64,000 nt of DNA from Streptomyces platensis (GCF_008704855.1 NZ_CP023691.1:248001-312000); one strand, 5' to 3'; shown: positions 23,563 to 33,354, counted from the stretch's first letter. Made by a program: numbers and translations. Notes: a model not told the origin generated them from the letters alone.

Positions 23563-25382
23563 CGGGTGGCCTGTCCGATCGCGCAGGCGGCGCTGATCAG
23601 GGCCAGGTGGGACAGCCCCTGGGGCAGGTTGCCGAGGAAGGTGCCGGTGGCGGGTTCGATTTCCTCGCTGTAGAGGCCGACGTCGCTGGCGAGGGCCACG
23701 AGCTGGTCCATGAGGCGGCCGGCTTCGTCGGCGCGGCCGCATCGGGCGAGGGCTTCGGCGAGCCAGAAGGAGCAGGCGAGGAAGGCGCCTTCGCTGCCGG
23801 GGACACCGTCGGAGCCGAGGTAGCGGTTGACGAAGGGGCCGTCCTGCAAGGTCTGCTGAATGGCGGCGAGGGTGCCGCGCATGCGCGGGTCGTCGGGCGG
23901 GCGGTAGCCGTGGAGCAGTCCGAGCAGGAGGCTGGCATCCAGGTCGCCGCTGTCGGCATAACGCACGTAACTGTTCAGACGCGGGCTGAAGCAGCGGTCG
24001 TCGACGAAGTCGGCGATGGCCAGCCGCTCGCGCCGCCACCGGGCCGCGTGCCGGCCGGGGATCAGCTGCTGCCTGGCCAGGTCGAGAGCCCGGTCGAGGG
24101 TGATCCAGCACATCATCTTCGACTGGGTGAAGTGTTCGGGGTCGCTGCGCACCTCCCAGATGCCCGCGTCGGGCTGCTGCCAAATGGCGCAGATGAAGTC
24201 GGCGGTCTCGGCCAGCCTGCGGGCGATGTCGGCGTCGAGCCGGTGGCCTGCCGTGGTGTACAGCCATGCGGTCTGCAGCATTTCCCCGTAGGTGTCGAGC
24301 TGCAGCTGGTCGGCGGCTGCGTTGCCGACGCGCACGGGCGCCGAGCCCCGGTAGCCCGGCAGGGGCAGCGCCCGCTCGGGTGCGCGGGCGCCGCCGTCGA
24401 GGCGGTACAGGACGTGCAGGCGAGGGTGGGTGAGCTGGGAGGCGTGCATCAGCCACCAGAAGTAGCCGGTTGCTTCCGGCGCGCAGCCCAGCTTCAGGAA
24501 CGCGTCCAGAGTGAAGGCCGAGTCGCGGATCCAGCTGAAGCGGTAATCCCAGTTGCGTTCCCCACCGATGGATTCCGGCAGTGAGCAGGTTGCGGCGGCG
24601 GCGACCGCGCCGGAGGGGGCGAAGACCAGGAGCTTGAGAGCGAGGGCGCTGCGCAGTACCGCCTCGCGCCATGGGCCGGTGTAGGTGCGTTCCTGCGTCC
24701 ACTTTCGCCAGGTGGCGGTCGTGTGCTCCAGCCGGGCTTCGCACTCCGCGCGCGTGGGGAGGACCAGCGGTTCTTGGTGTGCGTACGGCACCGCGATCAA
24801 GGCGTGGGTGCCGGTGTCGGTTCGGAACTGGCCGGTGATGGCGTCGGCTGTGCACTGCGGTTGGCCGGCGTTCCAGGCGCAGACCCCGACGGCGTCCGGG
24901 CCGCAGGTGGCGACCGGGACACCTGCACGGCGCGCCAGGTGCGGTGTGCGGGCACCGTAGCCGAAGCGCGGCTGGACGCTCCAGCGCATCGGGACGCTGC
25001 CTGCAAGGCCCTCGATCCGCCGGACAAGCTCCCGTCCGGGCGCCAGGGAGGCAGCATCGTGAAGCGACAGCGCGTCGGTCAGCCGCACCGTGCCACCTGC
25101 GGTGGTGAACGTCGTCTCCAGCACGTTGGTGCCTGGCAGGTAGCGACGGGCGGCCGTGTACGGGACGCGGGGCCGGAGGAGGAACCTGCCGCCGTGCGCA
25201 CGGTCGAGGACGGCGGCGAACAGCGTCGGCGAGTCCAGGTCCGGCCAGGCCAGCCAGTCCACCGAGCCATCGCGCGCGATGAGTGCGACGCTGCGGCCGT
25301 CCCCGATCACCGCGTAATCCCGCAGCTCTGCATATCCGTCCACCCGGGCCGGCGCGGCGGGCGCAGAATCAGGAGGGTTCAC
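23559..25382 (-). CDS. Glycoside hydrolase family 15 (glucoamylase/trehalase-like)
   Basis: 607 residues. N-terminal beta-sandwich (YAELRDYAVIGDGRSVALIARDGSVDWLAWPDLDSP in outline) and an (alpha/alpha)6 barrel with GGERNWDYRFSWIRDSAFTLDAFL and, near the C-terminus, YSEEIEPATGTFLGNLPQG, holding the usual catalytic Glu pair. Actinobacterial proteins of this layout hydrolyse trehalose or alpha-glucans in the cytoplasm. The GTG at 25382 overlaps the USP stop (GTGA), which fixes the start; the open frame extending to 26156 is not protein-like. Its place beside stress genes suggests use of trehalose or glycogen reserves. Confidence 0.88.
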   Translation of the reverse strand: MNPPDSAPAAPARVDGYAELRDYAVIGDGRSVALIARDGSVDWLAWPDLDSPTLFAAVLDRAHGGRFLLRPRVPYTAARRYLPGTNVLETTFTTAGGTVRLTDALSLHDAASLAPGRELVRRIEGLAGSVPMRWSVQPRFGYGARTPHLARRAGVPVATCGPDAVGVCAWNAGQPQCTADAITGQFRTDTGTHALIAVPYAHQEPLVLPTRAECEARLEHTTATWRKWTQERTYTGPWREAVLRSALALKLLVFAPSGAVAAAATCSLPESIGGERNWDYRFSWIRDSAFTLDAFLKLGCAPEATGYFWWLMHASQLTHPRLHVLYRLDGGARAPERALPLPGYRGSAPVRVGNAAADQLQLDTYGEMLQTAWLYTTAGHRLDADIARRLAETADFICAIWQQPDAGIWEVRSDPEHFTQSKMMCWITLDRALDLARQQLIPGRHAARWRRERLAIADFVDDRCFSPRLNSYVRYADSGDLDASLLLGLLHGYRPPDDPRMRGTLAAIQQTLQDGPFVNRYLGSDGVPGSEGAFLACSFWLAEALARCGRADEAGRLMDQLVALASDVGLYSEEIEPATGTFLGNLPQGLSHLALISAACAIGQATR

Positions 25383-25876
25383 TCCACGGCCTGTCCGCCA
25401 CCGGAGGACCGACCTGACCCGGCCGGCACGACGACGACCGGGAGATGGGCATGATGTACGACCTCGGTACTGGTGGAGCCCAAGGTGAGGCGCCCCCATG
25501 CGCCCGAGCCTCGGCTGCCGACCACCAGGAGGCAGGCGTCTTTGCTCGCGTCCAGCAGGACCTGCGACGGACGACCCCGTTCCACTCTGACCTCCACCTC
25601 CACCGGCGCGCCGCCGACCTGCTCCTGGGCCTCTTCCAGCGTCTTGGTAACCGTCTCCGACGTGACGTCGCGCAGCTGCGTATCCATGTCGTAGAAACCC
25701 GAAGCGGTAGGCCACTGGAATCCGCCGTACCTTGCAGTGAAGTCGTACGCGCATACGGCGCGCAGGCCGCTCCCGCGTAGTTGTGACTCTTGAAGGGCGA
25801 AGCGTACGGCCTGCCCTGAGGCGGGCGAGCCGTCGGTGCCGACCACGATCGGTGCGGGAGGGACAGCGTTCGTCAT
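25379..25876 (-). CDS. Universal stress protein (USP) family
   Basis: 165 residues, one UspA domain: PIVVGTDGSPASGQAVRFAL at the N-terminus and the ATP-binding motif VVGSRGSGAWGRLTLGSTS near the C-terminus. ATP-binding USPs act in hypoxia and starvation responses. GGAGG precedes the ATG. Its stop overlaps the GH15 start, giving operon order USP, GH15, membrane protein. First of three USP genes in the window. Confidence 0.9.
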   Translation of the reverse strand: MTNAVPPAPIVVGTDGSPASGQAVRFALQESQLRGSGLRAVCAYDFTARYGGFQWPTASGFYDMDTQLRDVTSETVTKTLEEAQEQVGGAPVEVEVRVERGRPSQVLLDASKDACLLVVGSRGSGAWGRLTLGSTSTEVVHHAHLPVVVVPAGSGRSSGGGQAVE

Positions 25877-25930
25877 GGAGATGCCTCCAAGTCATGTCGC
25901 GTCGTGTGCTGCCGCTACGGGAGGGCCTGC

Positions 25931-27028
25931 TCAGAGAGTCCTGCGGACCACGAGCGCGGTGATGTCGTCGCGGTGTTCCCCGGCGGTATGGCGGCTGAGA
26001 TCGTCGACCAGGTTGCCGGCAAGTTCCCAGGGGGAAATGCCGGCCCATGTCCGCAGGCGTTCTTCGAGGGGATAGAACGTGCCCGTGCTGCTGCGGGCCT
26101 CGGTGACGCCGTCGCTGCAGCTGATGAGGGTGGCGCCCGAGGGGAAGGGAAACCATGCGACGATCCTGGGTTTTGGAGCCAGATCCGCAAGGCCAAGTGG
26201 CACCCCCGGGTTTCCCAGCGGCACGGCAGTGACCCGTCCGGCGTTCACCATGTAGGGCGGAGGATGGCCGCAGTTGACGGCTTGTGTCTCGGTGGAGTCG
26301 TCGACTCCCACTATGAGGGCGGTGACGAACCGCTCAGGTTCACCAGTCTGACGGGCAAAGGCGTTGTGCCGTACCACGGCCTGTTCCAGGTCATCGACGA
26401 GCGCGGTGAGGGTCGGCTCGCGTTGGGCTGCCTCGCGGAAGGCTCCGAGCATGGCGAAGGCAGCTCCGATCGCGGGCAGGCCTTTGCCCTGGACATCGCC
26501 GAAAAGCAAGCGTGTGCCGTACGGCGAGGTCACCGCCTCGTAGATGTCTCCTCCTACCAGTCTGTCCGCCTCCACCGGCAGGTACGCGCCATCCACGATC
26601 ACCCGGTCGGTGAGGATCGGCAGGGTGCGCAGCATCTGCCGTTGAAGGGCGACAGCCGTGGAGCGGACCCGGAGCAGTTCCCGCTCCCGCCGGATCCGCA
26701 TGTGGCAGATCACGACGCACAGAACGCCGAGCACCAGGGCCAGCACCAGGACGATCCCGTGGTCGTACGACGAGGGGAATGGTCGGTAGACCAAGACTGC
26801 GGTGATGACGATCAGTATCCAGCCCACTGCGTAGACAGTCTGGCGCACCGTGCCGACCGCCGCCGGGAACGCGGGAAGCAGGATGAGCAGGGGGATGAGC
26901 CGCACCGTGCGGTCGTCGATGACCAGCTCCAGCAGCACAATCGGTACGGTCGCTGCGATGACATAAGCCATCGGCGCCCTGACAGCACTTTTGAAAGGTG
27001 GCTCGACATCGCTCTCGGCGCGCGGCAT
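25931..27028 (-). CDS. Membrane-bound SpoIIE/RsbU-type protein phosphatase
   Basis: 365 residues. Three or four N-terminal hydrophobic helices (MAYVIAATVPIVLLELVI, LIPLLILLPAFPAAVG, VYAVGWILIVITAVLVY, IVLVLALVLGVLCVVICHM) lead to a PP2C-type phosphatase: VGGDIYEA, LLFGDVQGKGLPA, GHPPPY, SDGVTEAR and DDITALVV carry the metal-binding Asp residues. Such enzymes dephosphorylate anti-sigma antagonists; a STAS protein is encoded at 46728. The open frame reaches 27298, where a GTG overlaps the previous stop (GTGA), but those 90 residues look non-coding, so ATG 27028 is used; the start remains uncertain. Confidence 0.85.
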   Translation of the reverse strand: MPRAESDVEPPFKSAVRAPMAYVIAATVPIVLLELVIDDRTVRLIPLLILLPAFPAAVGTVRQTVYAVGWILIVITAVLVYRPFPSSYDHGIVLVLALVLGVLCVVICHMRIRRERELLRVRSTAVALQRQMLRTLPILTDRVIVDGAYLPVEADRLVGGDIYEAVTSPYGTRLLFGDVQGKGLPAIGAAFAMLGAFREAAQREPTLTALVDDLEQAVVRHNAFARQTGEPERFVTALIVGVDDSTETQAVNCGHPPPYMVNAGRVTAVPLGNPGVPLGLADLAPKPRIVAWFPFPSGATLISCSDGVTEARSSTGTFYPLEERLRTWAGISPWELAGNLVDDLSRHTAGEHRDDITALVVRRTL

Positions 27029-27294
27029 CGGTGGCGCGCCGGGCGCACGGGCCTCGACACGTCTGCGGATCACGTTTCCAGGCTCCCGCAGTCCCCCCGC
27101 CGCCGCAATGTGGGTGAAGATGATCAGTTCGTCCGTCGCCGAGGGCCTCGGTGACGGCGTGGCCGACGAACTCCGGAAGGATCTCGGTGTGGTGGAGACG
27201 ATCTTCCTTCTGGTGAGCTTGTAGGGCGATGCTCGCGAGCCGATCCGCAGCGAGGAGTCTCTTCGGCCGCCCTGGTCAGAGGAAGCATCCCGTG

Positions 27295-28545
27295 TCACGC
27301 CATCGAGCCGGGACGGTCCAAAAGTTCGTCCAGAGGTACGTCGGGGTCAGCGAGCCTGGCGGGGTCGATCTGGTGCCTGGAGGTGACGAGGCTGCGGATC
27401 AGGTCCGTGACGTCCCAGACGTTGACGTTCATGCCGGCCACTACCCAGCCCTCGGCGAGCCAGAAGGCGATGAACTCGCGGGTGTCTCTCCGGCCGCGGA
27501 AGACCACCTGGTCGTATCCGCCGGGTTCGACGTACCCGGTGTACTCCATGCCCAAGTCGTACTGGTCGGTGAAGAAGTACGGAACGCGGTCGTAGCTGAC
27601 GTCTTGGCCCAGCATCCCCTTGGCCGCGATCTGGGGCTGGTTGAGTGCGTTGGCCCAGTGTTCGACACGGATGTGCTTGTCGAGCAGCGGGTGGAAGGCG
27701 TTGGCGACGTCCCCGGCGGCGTAGATGTCCGGGTGGGAGGTGCGCAGGTGGGCGTCGACGCGGATGCCGTTGTCGACGTCGAGGCCGGCGGCTGCGGCGA
27801 GTTGGGTGTTGGGCGTGATGCCGACCCCGACGATGACCGCGTCGGCGTCGATGCGGCTGCCGTCGGCCAGCAGCACACCGTTCGCCCGGCCCTCAGCCCC
27901 GGTGATCTCAGCGACTTGGGCACCGAAGCGCAGGTCGACTCCGTGGTCGGTGTGCAGGTCGGCGAAGATCTGGGCCACTTCGCGGCCCAGCACGCGCAGC
28001 AGGGGTAGTTCCGCCATCTCCAGCACCGTGACCTCCGCGCCGGCCGTGCGGGCGGCGGCAGCGGTCTCCAGCCCGATCCAGCCGGCGCCGATCACCGCGA
28101 TGCGGGATGCGGACTCAAAGGATTGTTTGATGCGGTCGCTGTCGGCGAGCCGGCGCAGGTAGTGGACCCCGTCGAGGTCGGCTCCGGGCACCGGCAGGCG
28201 CCGCGGTGCGGAGCCGGTGGTCAGGAGCAGCTTTGCGTAGCCGAGCCGGCTGCCGTCAGCGAGCGTCACCTGATGTTCGGCCGGGTGGATCGCGGTGACG
28301 GTGGCGCCCAGGCGCAGCTCGACGTCATGCTCGGCGTACCAGTTGGGAGGGTGGACGTAGACCGTCTCACGCTCGTCCTTGCCCAGCAGGTAGCCCTTGG
28401 AGAGCGGCGGTCGTTCGTAGGGGCGCTCGCTCTCCTCTCCGAGCAGCACGACCGGGCCGTCGAAGCCTTCATCCCGGAGGGTTTGTGCTGCCTTCGCGCC
28501 AGCCAGGCTGGCTCCGACGGTCACGAATGCTGTGCTCGCGGCCAT
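27295..28545 (-). CDS. FAD-dependent ferredoxin/rubredoxin reductase-type oxidoreductase
   Basis: 416 residues. FAD-binding N-terminus (FVTVGASLAGAKAAQTLRDEGFDGPVVLLG in outline), NAD-binding motif VIGAGWIGLETAAAARTAG, second FAD motif DIYAAGDVA, and a C-terminal reductase domain. This is the plant/adrenodoxin-like ferredoxin reductase class that passes electrons from NADH to small Fe-S proteins. GAGGAGAGGAC precedes the ATG. No ferredoxin is adjacent; the CBS protein at 42119 ends in a rubredoxin-like knuckle, but a link is speculative. Confidence 0.88.
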   Translation of the reverse strand: MAASTAFVTVGASLAGAKAAQTLRDEGFDGPVVLLGEESERPYERPPLSKGYLLGKDERETVYVHPPNWYAEHDVELRLGATVTAIHPAEHQVTLADGSRLGYAKLLLTTGSAPRRLPVPGADLDGVHYLRRLADSDRIKQSFESASRIAVIGAGWIGLETAAAARTAGAEVTVLEMAELPLLRVLGREVAQIFADLHTDHGVDLRFGAQVAEITGAEGRANGVLLADGSRIDADAVIVGVGITPNTQLAAAAGLDVDNGIRVDAHLRTSHPDIYAAGDVANAFHPLLDKHIRVEHWANALNQPQIAAKGMLGQDVSYDRVPYFFTDQYDLGMEYTGYVEPGGYDQVVFRGRRDTREFIAFWLAEGWVVAGMNVNVWDVTDLIRSLVTSRHQIDPARLADPDVPLDELLDRPGSMA

Positions 28546-28741
28546 GTCCTCTCCTCTGCTGGGTCGGCTCGACGAATGGCGGTTTTGCTCGGCGAGTTGG
28601 TCCCCGCCGGCGCCGCGTGCGGTAAGTCCATCGTCGTCGATACCGCTGCGCTGCGGGCGGTTGAGGTGTTCCCGTGTGTCTGTCGGTCGGTGGTCGCAGG
28701 AGGTTGCTCCGCCGGGATCGTGCGGTCGGCGACCGGCTGCG

Positions 28742-29857
28742 TCAGGCGGCGGCGCGCTTGGTGTGCAGTTCGGTGTTCAGTTGCTCGAACAGCTCGTTGC
28801 CGGAGGCCGTGAACTTGCCGATGCCCTCATCCTCCAACGCACGCACCACGTCGTCATAGGACACGCCGACAGCCTCCAGGTCAGCGAGTACCTGGTGGGC
28901 CGCCGCATAAGTGCCATGGATGGTGTCGCCCTGGATACGGCCGTGGTCCACGACCGCGCGCATTGTCTGTTCCGGCATGGTGTTGACGACGCCCGGCGCC
29001 ACCAGTTCGTCGACGTAGCGGGTGTCGTCATAGGCGGGGTCCTTCACCCCGGTGGAGGCCCAGAGCGGGCGTTGCGGGCGCATCCCGGCCGCCGCCAGGG
29101 CCGTCCATCGATCTGATGCGCACGCCTGCTCGAAGTTTTGGTAGGCCAGGCGGGCGTTGGCGATCGCGGCCCGCCCGCGCAGGGCCCGCGCCTCCGGCGT
29201 GCCGATCTTGTCCAGTCGGCTGTCGACCTCGGTGTCCACCCGGCTGACGAAGAACGAGGCCACCGACGCGATGGACGCCAGGTCACGTCCCGCCGCATGC
29301 GCCCTGCCCATGCCGTCCAGGAAGGCGCGGAGCACCTGGTCGTAGCGGTCCAGAGAGAAGATCAACGTTACGTTGATACTGATGCCCTCGGCGAGCGCCG
29401 TGCTGATCGCTTCCAGGCCCTGCTGCGTGGCAGGGATCTTCACGAACATGTTCGGCCGGTCCACCAGCCACCACAGGGCCCGTGCCTCGGCGACCGTTGC
29501 CGCCGTGTCGTGGGCGACGCGCGGGTCCACCTCGATCGAAACCCGACCGTCCACCCCGTCACTGGCCTCGTACACCGGGTGCAGCACGTCGCAGGCCCAG
29601 CGGACGTCGAATGCGGTCAGCAGCCTGACGGCTTCCTCGACCCGAACCCCCCGCCGGGCAAGATCGTCTACCTGCTCGTCGTAGCGGGCACCCGAGCGGA
29701 TCGCCTTGGCAAAGATCGTCGGGTTGCTGGTGATGCCCACTACCTGCTGTTCACGCACCAAGTCGGTCAGCTGGCCACCGGCGAGGCGCTCCCGGCTCAG
29801 CTCATCCAGCCAGACCGCTACGCCTTCTGCGGTCAGCCGGTCCAGGTTCTCACTCAT
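28742..29857 (-). CDS. tal: Transaldolase
   Basis: 371 residues, the long actinobacterial form. Transfers a dihydroxyacetone unit between sugar phosphates in the non-oxidative pentose phosphate pathway. [13 protein letters not shown] at the N-terminus, the Schiff-base Lys in [15 protein letters not shown], and [22 protein letters not shown] are family marks. GGGAG precedes ATG 29857. It is away from the usual tkt/zwf cluster and sits among stress genes, so it is probably an extra copy for stress or stationary phase. Confidence 0.92.
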   Translation of the reverse strand: MSENLDRLTAEGVAVWLDELSRERLAGGQLTDLVREQQVVGITSNPTIFAKAIRSGARYDEQVDDLARRGVRVEEAVRLLTAFDVRWACDVLHPVYEASDGVDGRVSIEVDPRVAHDTAATVAEARALWWLVDRPNMFVKIPATQQGLEAISTALAEGISINVTLIFSLDRYDQVLRAFLDGMGRAHAAGRDLASIASVASFFVSRVDTEVDSRLDKIGTPEARALRGRAAIANARLAYQNFEQACASDRWTALAAAGMRPQRPLWASTGVKDPAYDDTRYVDELVAPGVVNTMPEQTMRAVVDHGRIQGDTIHGTYAAAHQVLADLEAVGVSYDDVVRALEDEGIGKFTASGNELFEQLNTELHTKRAAA

Positions 29858-29899
29858 GATCTTCTCCCTTGCATCGCTTCGGGCGACGCCCTCTACGTG

Positions 29900-30169
29900 C
29901 TACCAGGATCGTCTGCGGGCGGGGCAATCACACCCCCATGAGGCCCGCGACCACGCCGGCGACTCGATGCCGGGCAGGTGCGTACCGTGTTCGGCTGTCG
30001 AGGCCGCCACGGGCCAGTCCACGAGCAGGTTGGCGAACTTGTCCAACCCGAACAGGATCGGCGCCACGATGAAACCGGTACGCAGGATGCCGAACGCCTG
30101 GTAGCCGGGTTCGGTGAGAACGGCCCGCCGGGGTGTGGCGGCCGGCGTGGTTGTGGTTGCGGACGCCAT
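29900..30169 (-). pseudogene. Truncated membrane protein (DoxX-like start)
   Basis: Starts well: AAGGAGGGG before ATG 30169, then LTEPGYQAFGILRTGFIVAPILFGLDKFANLLVDWP, the first helix region of a DoxX-like actinobacterial membrane protein. After residue ~65 the sequence loses membrane character (SPAWSRASWGCDCPARRRSW), while the +1 frame reads AGVVAGLMGV and stops, as expected for a surviving tail. So most of the protein is missing and a frameshift follows. Divergent from the regulator at 30233. Confidence 0.55.
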
Positions 30170-30232
30170 GACGCCCCTCCTTCTACCGTCAACTCTCATT
30201 AACGATAGAGACGCGGATTTCCTCTTTAATCA
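30170..30232. promoter_or_regulatory. AT-rich divergent promoter region
   Basis: This 63-base gap between divergent genes is the most AT-rich stretch nearby. ATTAA (from about 30199) and TTAAT (near 30226) form an inverted repeat around ~22 bases, and CTCT...AGAG flanks the first arm. It probably holds both promoters and the operator of the regulator at 30233. Confidence 0.4.
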
Positions 30233-30964
30233 ATGACTGTGGGTTTTACACTGGGGTTCGTGGGCCACCCGAAAGAAGCACTCCGCCTCGGCGTCTCCGC
30301 CGTCGCCGCGCTCGACGAGCCGACCCGCAGGAGGCTCTACGATCACGTCGTGCGCCAGCCGGGGCCGGTCAGTCGCGACGAAGCCGCCAAGGCCCTGGGC
30401 CTCGCCCGGCAGACCGCGGCTTTCCACCTGGACCGTCTAGCTGACGAATCACTGCTCGACGTCGTCTACGAGCGGCGCAGCGGCCGGACCGGCCCGGGAG
30501 CCGGACGGCCCGCCAAGCTCTACAAGCGCTCCACCAAGCAGGTCGCTGTCAGCCTGCCCGAGCGGCACTACGAGGTAGCTGGGCGGCTTCTCGCCCAGGC
30601 CCTGGAGGAATCCGAAGCCACAGGCGAACCGGTACGGGCTGTCCTGCACCGAAAGGCCCACGAGCTGGGCATACAGCTCGCCGGACCGGAGCAGACGGAT
30701 GTGTTCGACCTGCTGGAAAGGAACGGTTTCGAACCCCTCCGTGAAGGTGACGCCATCGTCCTGGGCAACTGCCCCTTCCACACGCTTGCACGCGAACACA
30801 CCCAGACAGTGTGCGGAATGAACCTCCATCTGCTCCGCGGCGTCCTTGCCAGACTCGACGAAGGCAGGCTCCAGGCATGCCTTGAGCCCAGTCCCGGTCA
30901 CTGCTGCGTCCGCCTGCAACCGGTCGGCGCACGTCGGAGGCGACCGGGAACGGAGGTGCCATGA
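30233..30964 (+). CDS. Winged-helix regulator with cysteine-rich C-terminus (SufR-like)
   Basis: 243 residues. DNA-binding half: LDEPTRRRLYDHVVRQPGPVSRDEAAKALGLARQTAAFHLDRLADESLL in outline, an ArsR/DeoR-type winged helix. The C-terminal domain has cysteines 180, 194, 216, 224 and 225 (GNCPFH, TVCGMN, QACLEP, HCCVRL), the spacing of the SufR/COG2345 group, whose members bind a redox-sensitive Fe-S cluster. It is coupled by an ATGA overlap to a glutamate-synthase-like gene and divergent from a truncated membrane protein. Probably senses oxidants, NO or iron. Start at ATG 30233; GTG 30260 is possible. Confidence 0.85.
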   Translation: MTVGFTLGFVGHPKEALRLGVSAVAALDEPTRRRLYDHVVRQPGPVSRDEAAKALGLARQTAAFHLDRLADESLLDVVYERRSGRTGPGAGRPAKLYKRSTKQVAVSLPERHYEVAGRLLAQALEESEATGEPVRAVLHRKAHELGIQLAGPEQTDVFDLLERNGFEPLREGDAIVLGNCPFHTLAREHTQTVCGMNLHLLRGVLARLDEGRLQACLEPSPGHCCVRLQPVGARRRRPGTEVP

Positions 30965-32550
30965 ACCGCAGAATCGCTGTGCTCGCATTGGTGTTGACGG
31001 CGACGCTCACAGTGGTCGCCGCCTTGAGCCTCTCCCCATGGTGGTGGTGCGCAGCCGGCCCGTTGCTTGCAGCAGCCGTCACGGGAACGTACGACCTCGC
31101 ACAGAAACGTCATTCGGTACTTCGCAATTACCCGGTGATCGGGCATCTGCGGTACCTCATGGAGGACATCAGGCCCGAGCTCCAGCAGTACTTCATCGAG
31201 CGGAACTACGATGGGCGCCCATTCGATCGGGACACCCGCTCGACGGTCTATGAGCGCGCCAAGGGCACCGCGGACGTAGACCCGTTCGGCACCGAACTGT
31301 CGGTGTACGAGCCCGGCTACGAGTACTTCGCACATTCCGTCGCGCCCTGCCGCGTGCCCGAAAGCCCGGTCACGGTGACCGTGGGTGGGCCCGAATGTGG
31401 CCGGCCCTACGACATGGCGCTGTTGAATGTGTCCGCGATGAGCTTCGGCTCTCTGTCGGGCAACGCAATCCTTGCCCTGAACCGAGGTGCCGCCGCAGGG
31501 AATTTCGCACATGATACAGGAGAAGGCGGAATCTCTGAATACCACACCCGCTATGGCGGGGATCTGGTCTGGGAAGTGGGGACAGGTTACTTCGGCTGTC
31601 GCACCCCAGACGGAGGTTTCGACGCCGAGGAATTCGCCCGGAAGGCAGCGTGGGAGAGTGTCCGCTGTGTTTCCCTGAAACTTTCCCAGGGTGCAAAGCC
31701 CGGAACGGGCGGGGTCCTACCGGGGGTGAAGGTCAATGCGGAGCTCGCCCGTGTACGTGAGGTGGAAGAGGGCCGCACCGTCATCTCCCCCTCCTATCAC
31801 CGTGTCTTCTCCACCCCACGTGAACTGGTGCTCTTCCTTGCCCGGATGCGCGAACTGGCAGGCGGAAAACCGGTTGGCTTCAAACTGTGCGTAGGCAGCC
31901 GCCGCGAAGTGCTGGCAATATGCAAGGCAATGCTGGCCGAAGACATCACGCCAGACTTCATCATCGTGGACGGCGCAGAGGGCGGTACTGGCGCCGCCCC
32001 GTTGGAATTCGTAGACCACGTCGGCACACCCTTGACCGAAGGGCTCATCACGGTCCACAACGCCTTGGTCGGCACAGGGCTACGGGACCGCATCCGCATC
32101 GGGGCGAGCGGCAAGGTCGCCACCGGCGCGGACATCGTCAAACGGCTGATCCAGGGTGCGGACTACACCAACGCGGCACGGGCAATGATGTTCGCAGTCG
32201 GCTGTATCCAGTCACAACGCTGCCACGCCAACACCTGCCCCGTGGGTGTCGCCACGCAGGACCCCCACCGGACACGGGCGCTTTATGTGCCGGACAAGTA
32301 CCTGCGCGTCCAACGCTTTCAACAGGCCACGGTGCACAGCGCCATGGAGATCATGGCCGCGCTCGGCGCAACGGAACCCTCGCAGTTGCATCCTCGTATG
32401 CTCTACCGACGGATCTCACCTCACGCCGTCGCGTCGTACGACGAGCTGTTCACTTGGCTGGACGTCGGCCAGCTGATGTCCGGCGATCGACTTCCAGAGG
32501 ACTGGGCGCGCGATTGGGCCGCGTGCGCACCGGATGCATTCCGCACTTGA
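30961..32550 (+). CDS. FMN-binding glutamate synthase-family protein, membrane-anchored
   Basis: 529 residues. Two N-terminal hydrophobic helices (AVLALVLTATLTVVAAL, WWWCAAGPLLAAAVTG) precede a GltB-type TIM barrel: LNVSAMSFGSLSGNAILALN, EGGISEYH, KLSQGAKPGTGG, VDGAEGGTGAAP (FMN phosphate site) and the Fe-S segment CIQSQRCHANTCPVGVATQDP. There is no glutaminase domain, so it is not a full glutamate synthase; stand-alone members may be amine or redox enzymes, and the true reaction is unknown. Start overlaps the regulator stop (ATGA), implying direct control. Confidence 0.85.
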   Translation: MNRRIAVLALVLTATLTVVAALSLSPWWWCAAGPLLAAAVTGTYDLAQKRHSVLRNYPVIGHLRYLMEDIRPELQQYFIERNYDGRPFDRDTRSTVYERAKGTADVDPFGTELSVYEPGYEYFAHSVAPCRVPESPVTVTVGGPECGRPYDMALLNVSAMSFGSLSGNAILALNRGAAAGNFAHDTGEGGISEYHTRYGGDLVWEVGTGYFGCRTPDGGFDAEEFARKAAWESVRCVSLKLSQGAKPGTGGVLPGVKVNAELARVREVEEGRTVISPSYHRVFSTPRELVLFLARMRELAGGKPVGFKLCVGSRREVLAICKAMLAEDITPDFIIVDGAEGGTGAAPLEFVDHVGTPLTEGLITVHNALVGTGLRDRIRIGASGKVATGADIVKRLIQGADYTNAARAMMFAVGCIQSQRCHANTCPVGVATQDPHRTRALYVPDKYLRVQRFQQATVHSAMEIMAALGATEPSQLHPRMLYRRISPHAVASYDELFTWLDVGQLMSGDRLPEDWARDWAACAPDAFRT

Positions 32551-32756
32551 GCAGTCGCTGTATCCGCGCGGTTGGAGTCGCCCGCCGGCGTTGACCTTGA
32601 GCCACCGATGCCGCCCGTCGGCACGCCCCTGACTTGCGAGCAACGCAGGGGTTAGCCGAGCCTCGAGGCCGCTGGTGCGAATGGTCAGCTCGACTGGCGG
32701 GCAGCGGGACCGGACGGCGAAGGAACTCCCTTCGCAGGCCAGGTGGCCGTTGTGAG

Positions 32757-33013
32757 CCCAGTCCCAGACACTGGACCTCCTCCCGCGCCTCCCGCACCAG
32801 CAGATTGCTAGCCCAGGCCAAGAGGGTGGGGCGGCGCAGGTGTCGGATCTGTTCGGCCAACTGCCGGTCTCCTGCGGCGCGGGCGGTCCTGGCACGCTCG
32901 TCACGGGTGGGGGTTCCCCGGCGGCAGGCCGTATAGCTCGTCGGCGAAGCCTTCCGTCCTCATGCCTCTGGTTCTCGGCGCCGGCGATCCGTTCGGCGTC
33001 AGGCGCGTTCACG
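32757..33013 (-). pseudogene. 5' remnant of a conserved actinobacterial protein, two frameshifts
   Basis: From a GTG at 33013 the minus strand reads NAPDAERIAGAENQRHE, then in another frame GFADELYGLPPGNPHP, then in the third DERARTARAAGDRQLAEQIRHLRRPTLLAWASNLLVREAREEVQ. Pieced together this is the N-terminal ~80 residues of a protein seen in many Streptomyces (function unknown; motif LRRPT..AW..N.L). Two frame changes and loss of the rest mark it as decayed. The surrounding 32551-33354 region contains no other gene I can support. Confidence 0.5.
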
Positions 33014-33354
33014 AGTCTCCCTTCTCTTCTCGGTGATGTTCTGTTGGGTGCCGGGGGTGTTGTTGGTGGCAGCCGGTGCTGGCGTGGACGAGGGGCGTAT
33101 GGGGGACGGCAGTCGTACAGCGGCGCAGCACCGACTTGCAGAGTTCGTCCGCGCGGAGGCGGTGCGGCCGCACGGCGGCCGACTGGCGCAGTGACAGCCG
33201 CTGGCCGTGCGCGGACGAGGGCGAGCCCCCGCCGGGCTCTTATAGCAATAATCAGTCCGTTTCCCAACGCGCGCACGGGACCATGTTTCTGCGCGGCAGC
33301 GCATACATACTCGGCGAGTAGACGGTTGACCTTTGAAAAAGACAGGTGGTCTAT

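Noticed and set aside
25383..26156. N-terminal extension of the GH15 protein
   Set aside because: The extra 258 residues are Arg-rich and lie antisense-free but over the USP gene in another frame; the GTGA overlap at 25379-25382 fixes the start.
26991..27224. Small plus-strand gene at the 5' end of the membrane phosphatase
   Set aside because: The last ~30 residues look natural but there is no ribosome binding site and the upstream part is antisense to the phosphatase.
33250..33354. DevR/OsdR-type operator upstream of the USP gene at 33355
   Set aside because: Only a half-site-like GGGACC is visible; no inverted partner at the right spacing, so it was not listed.
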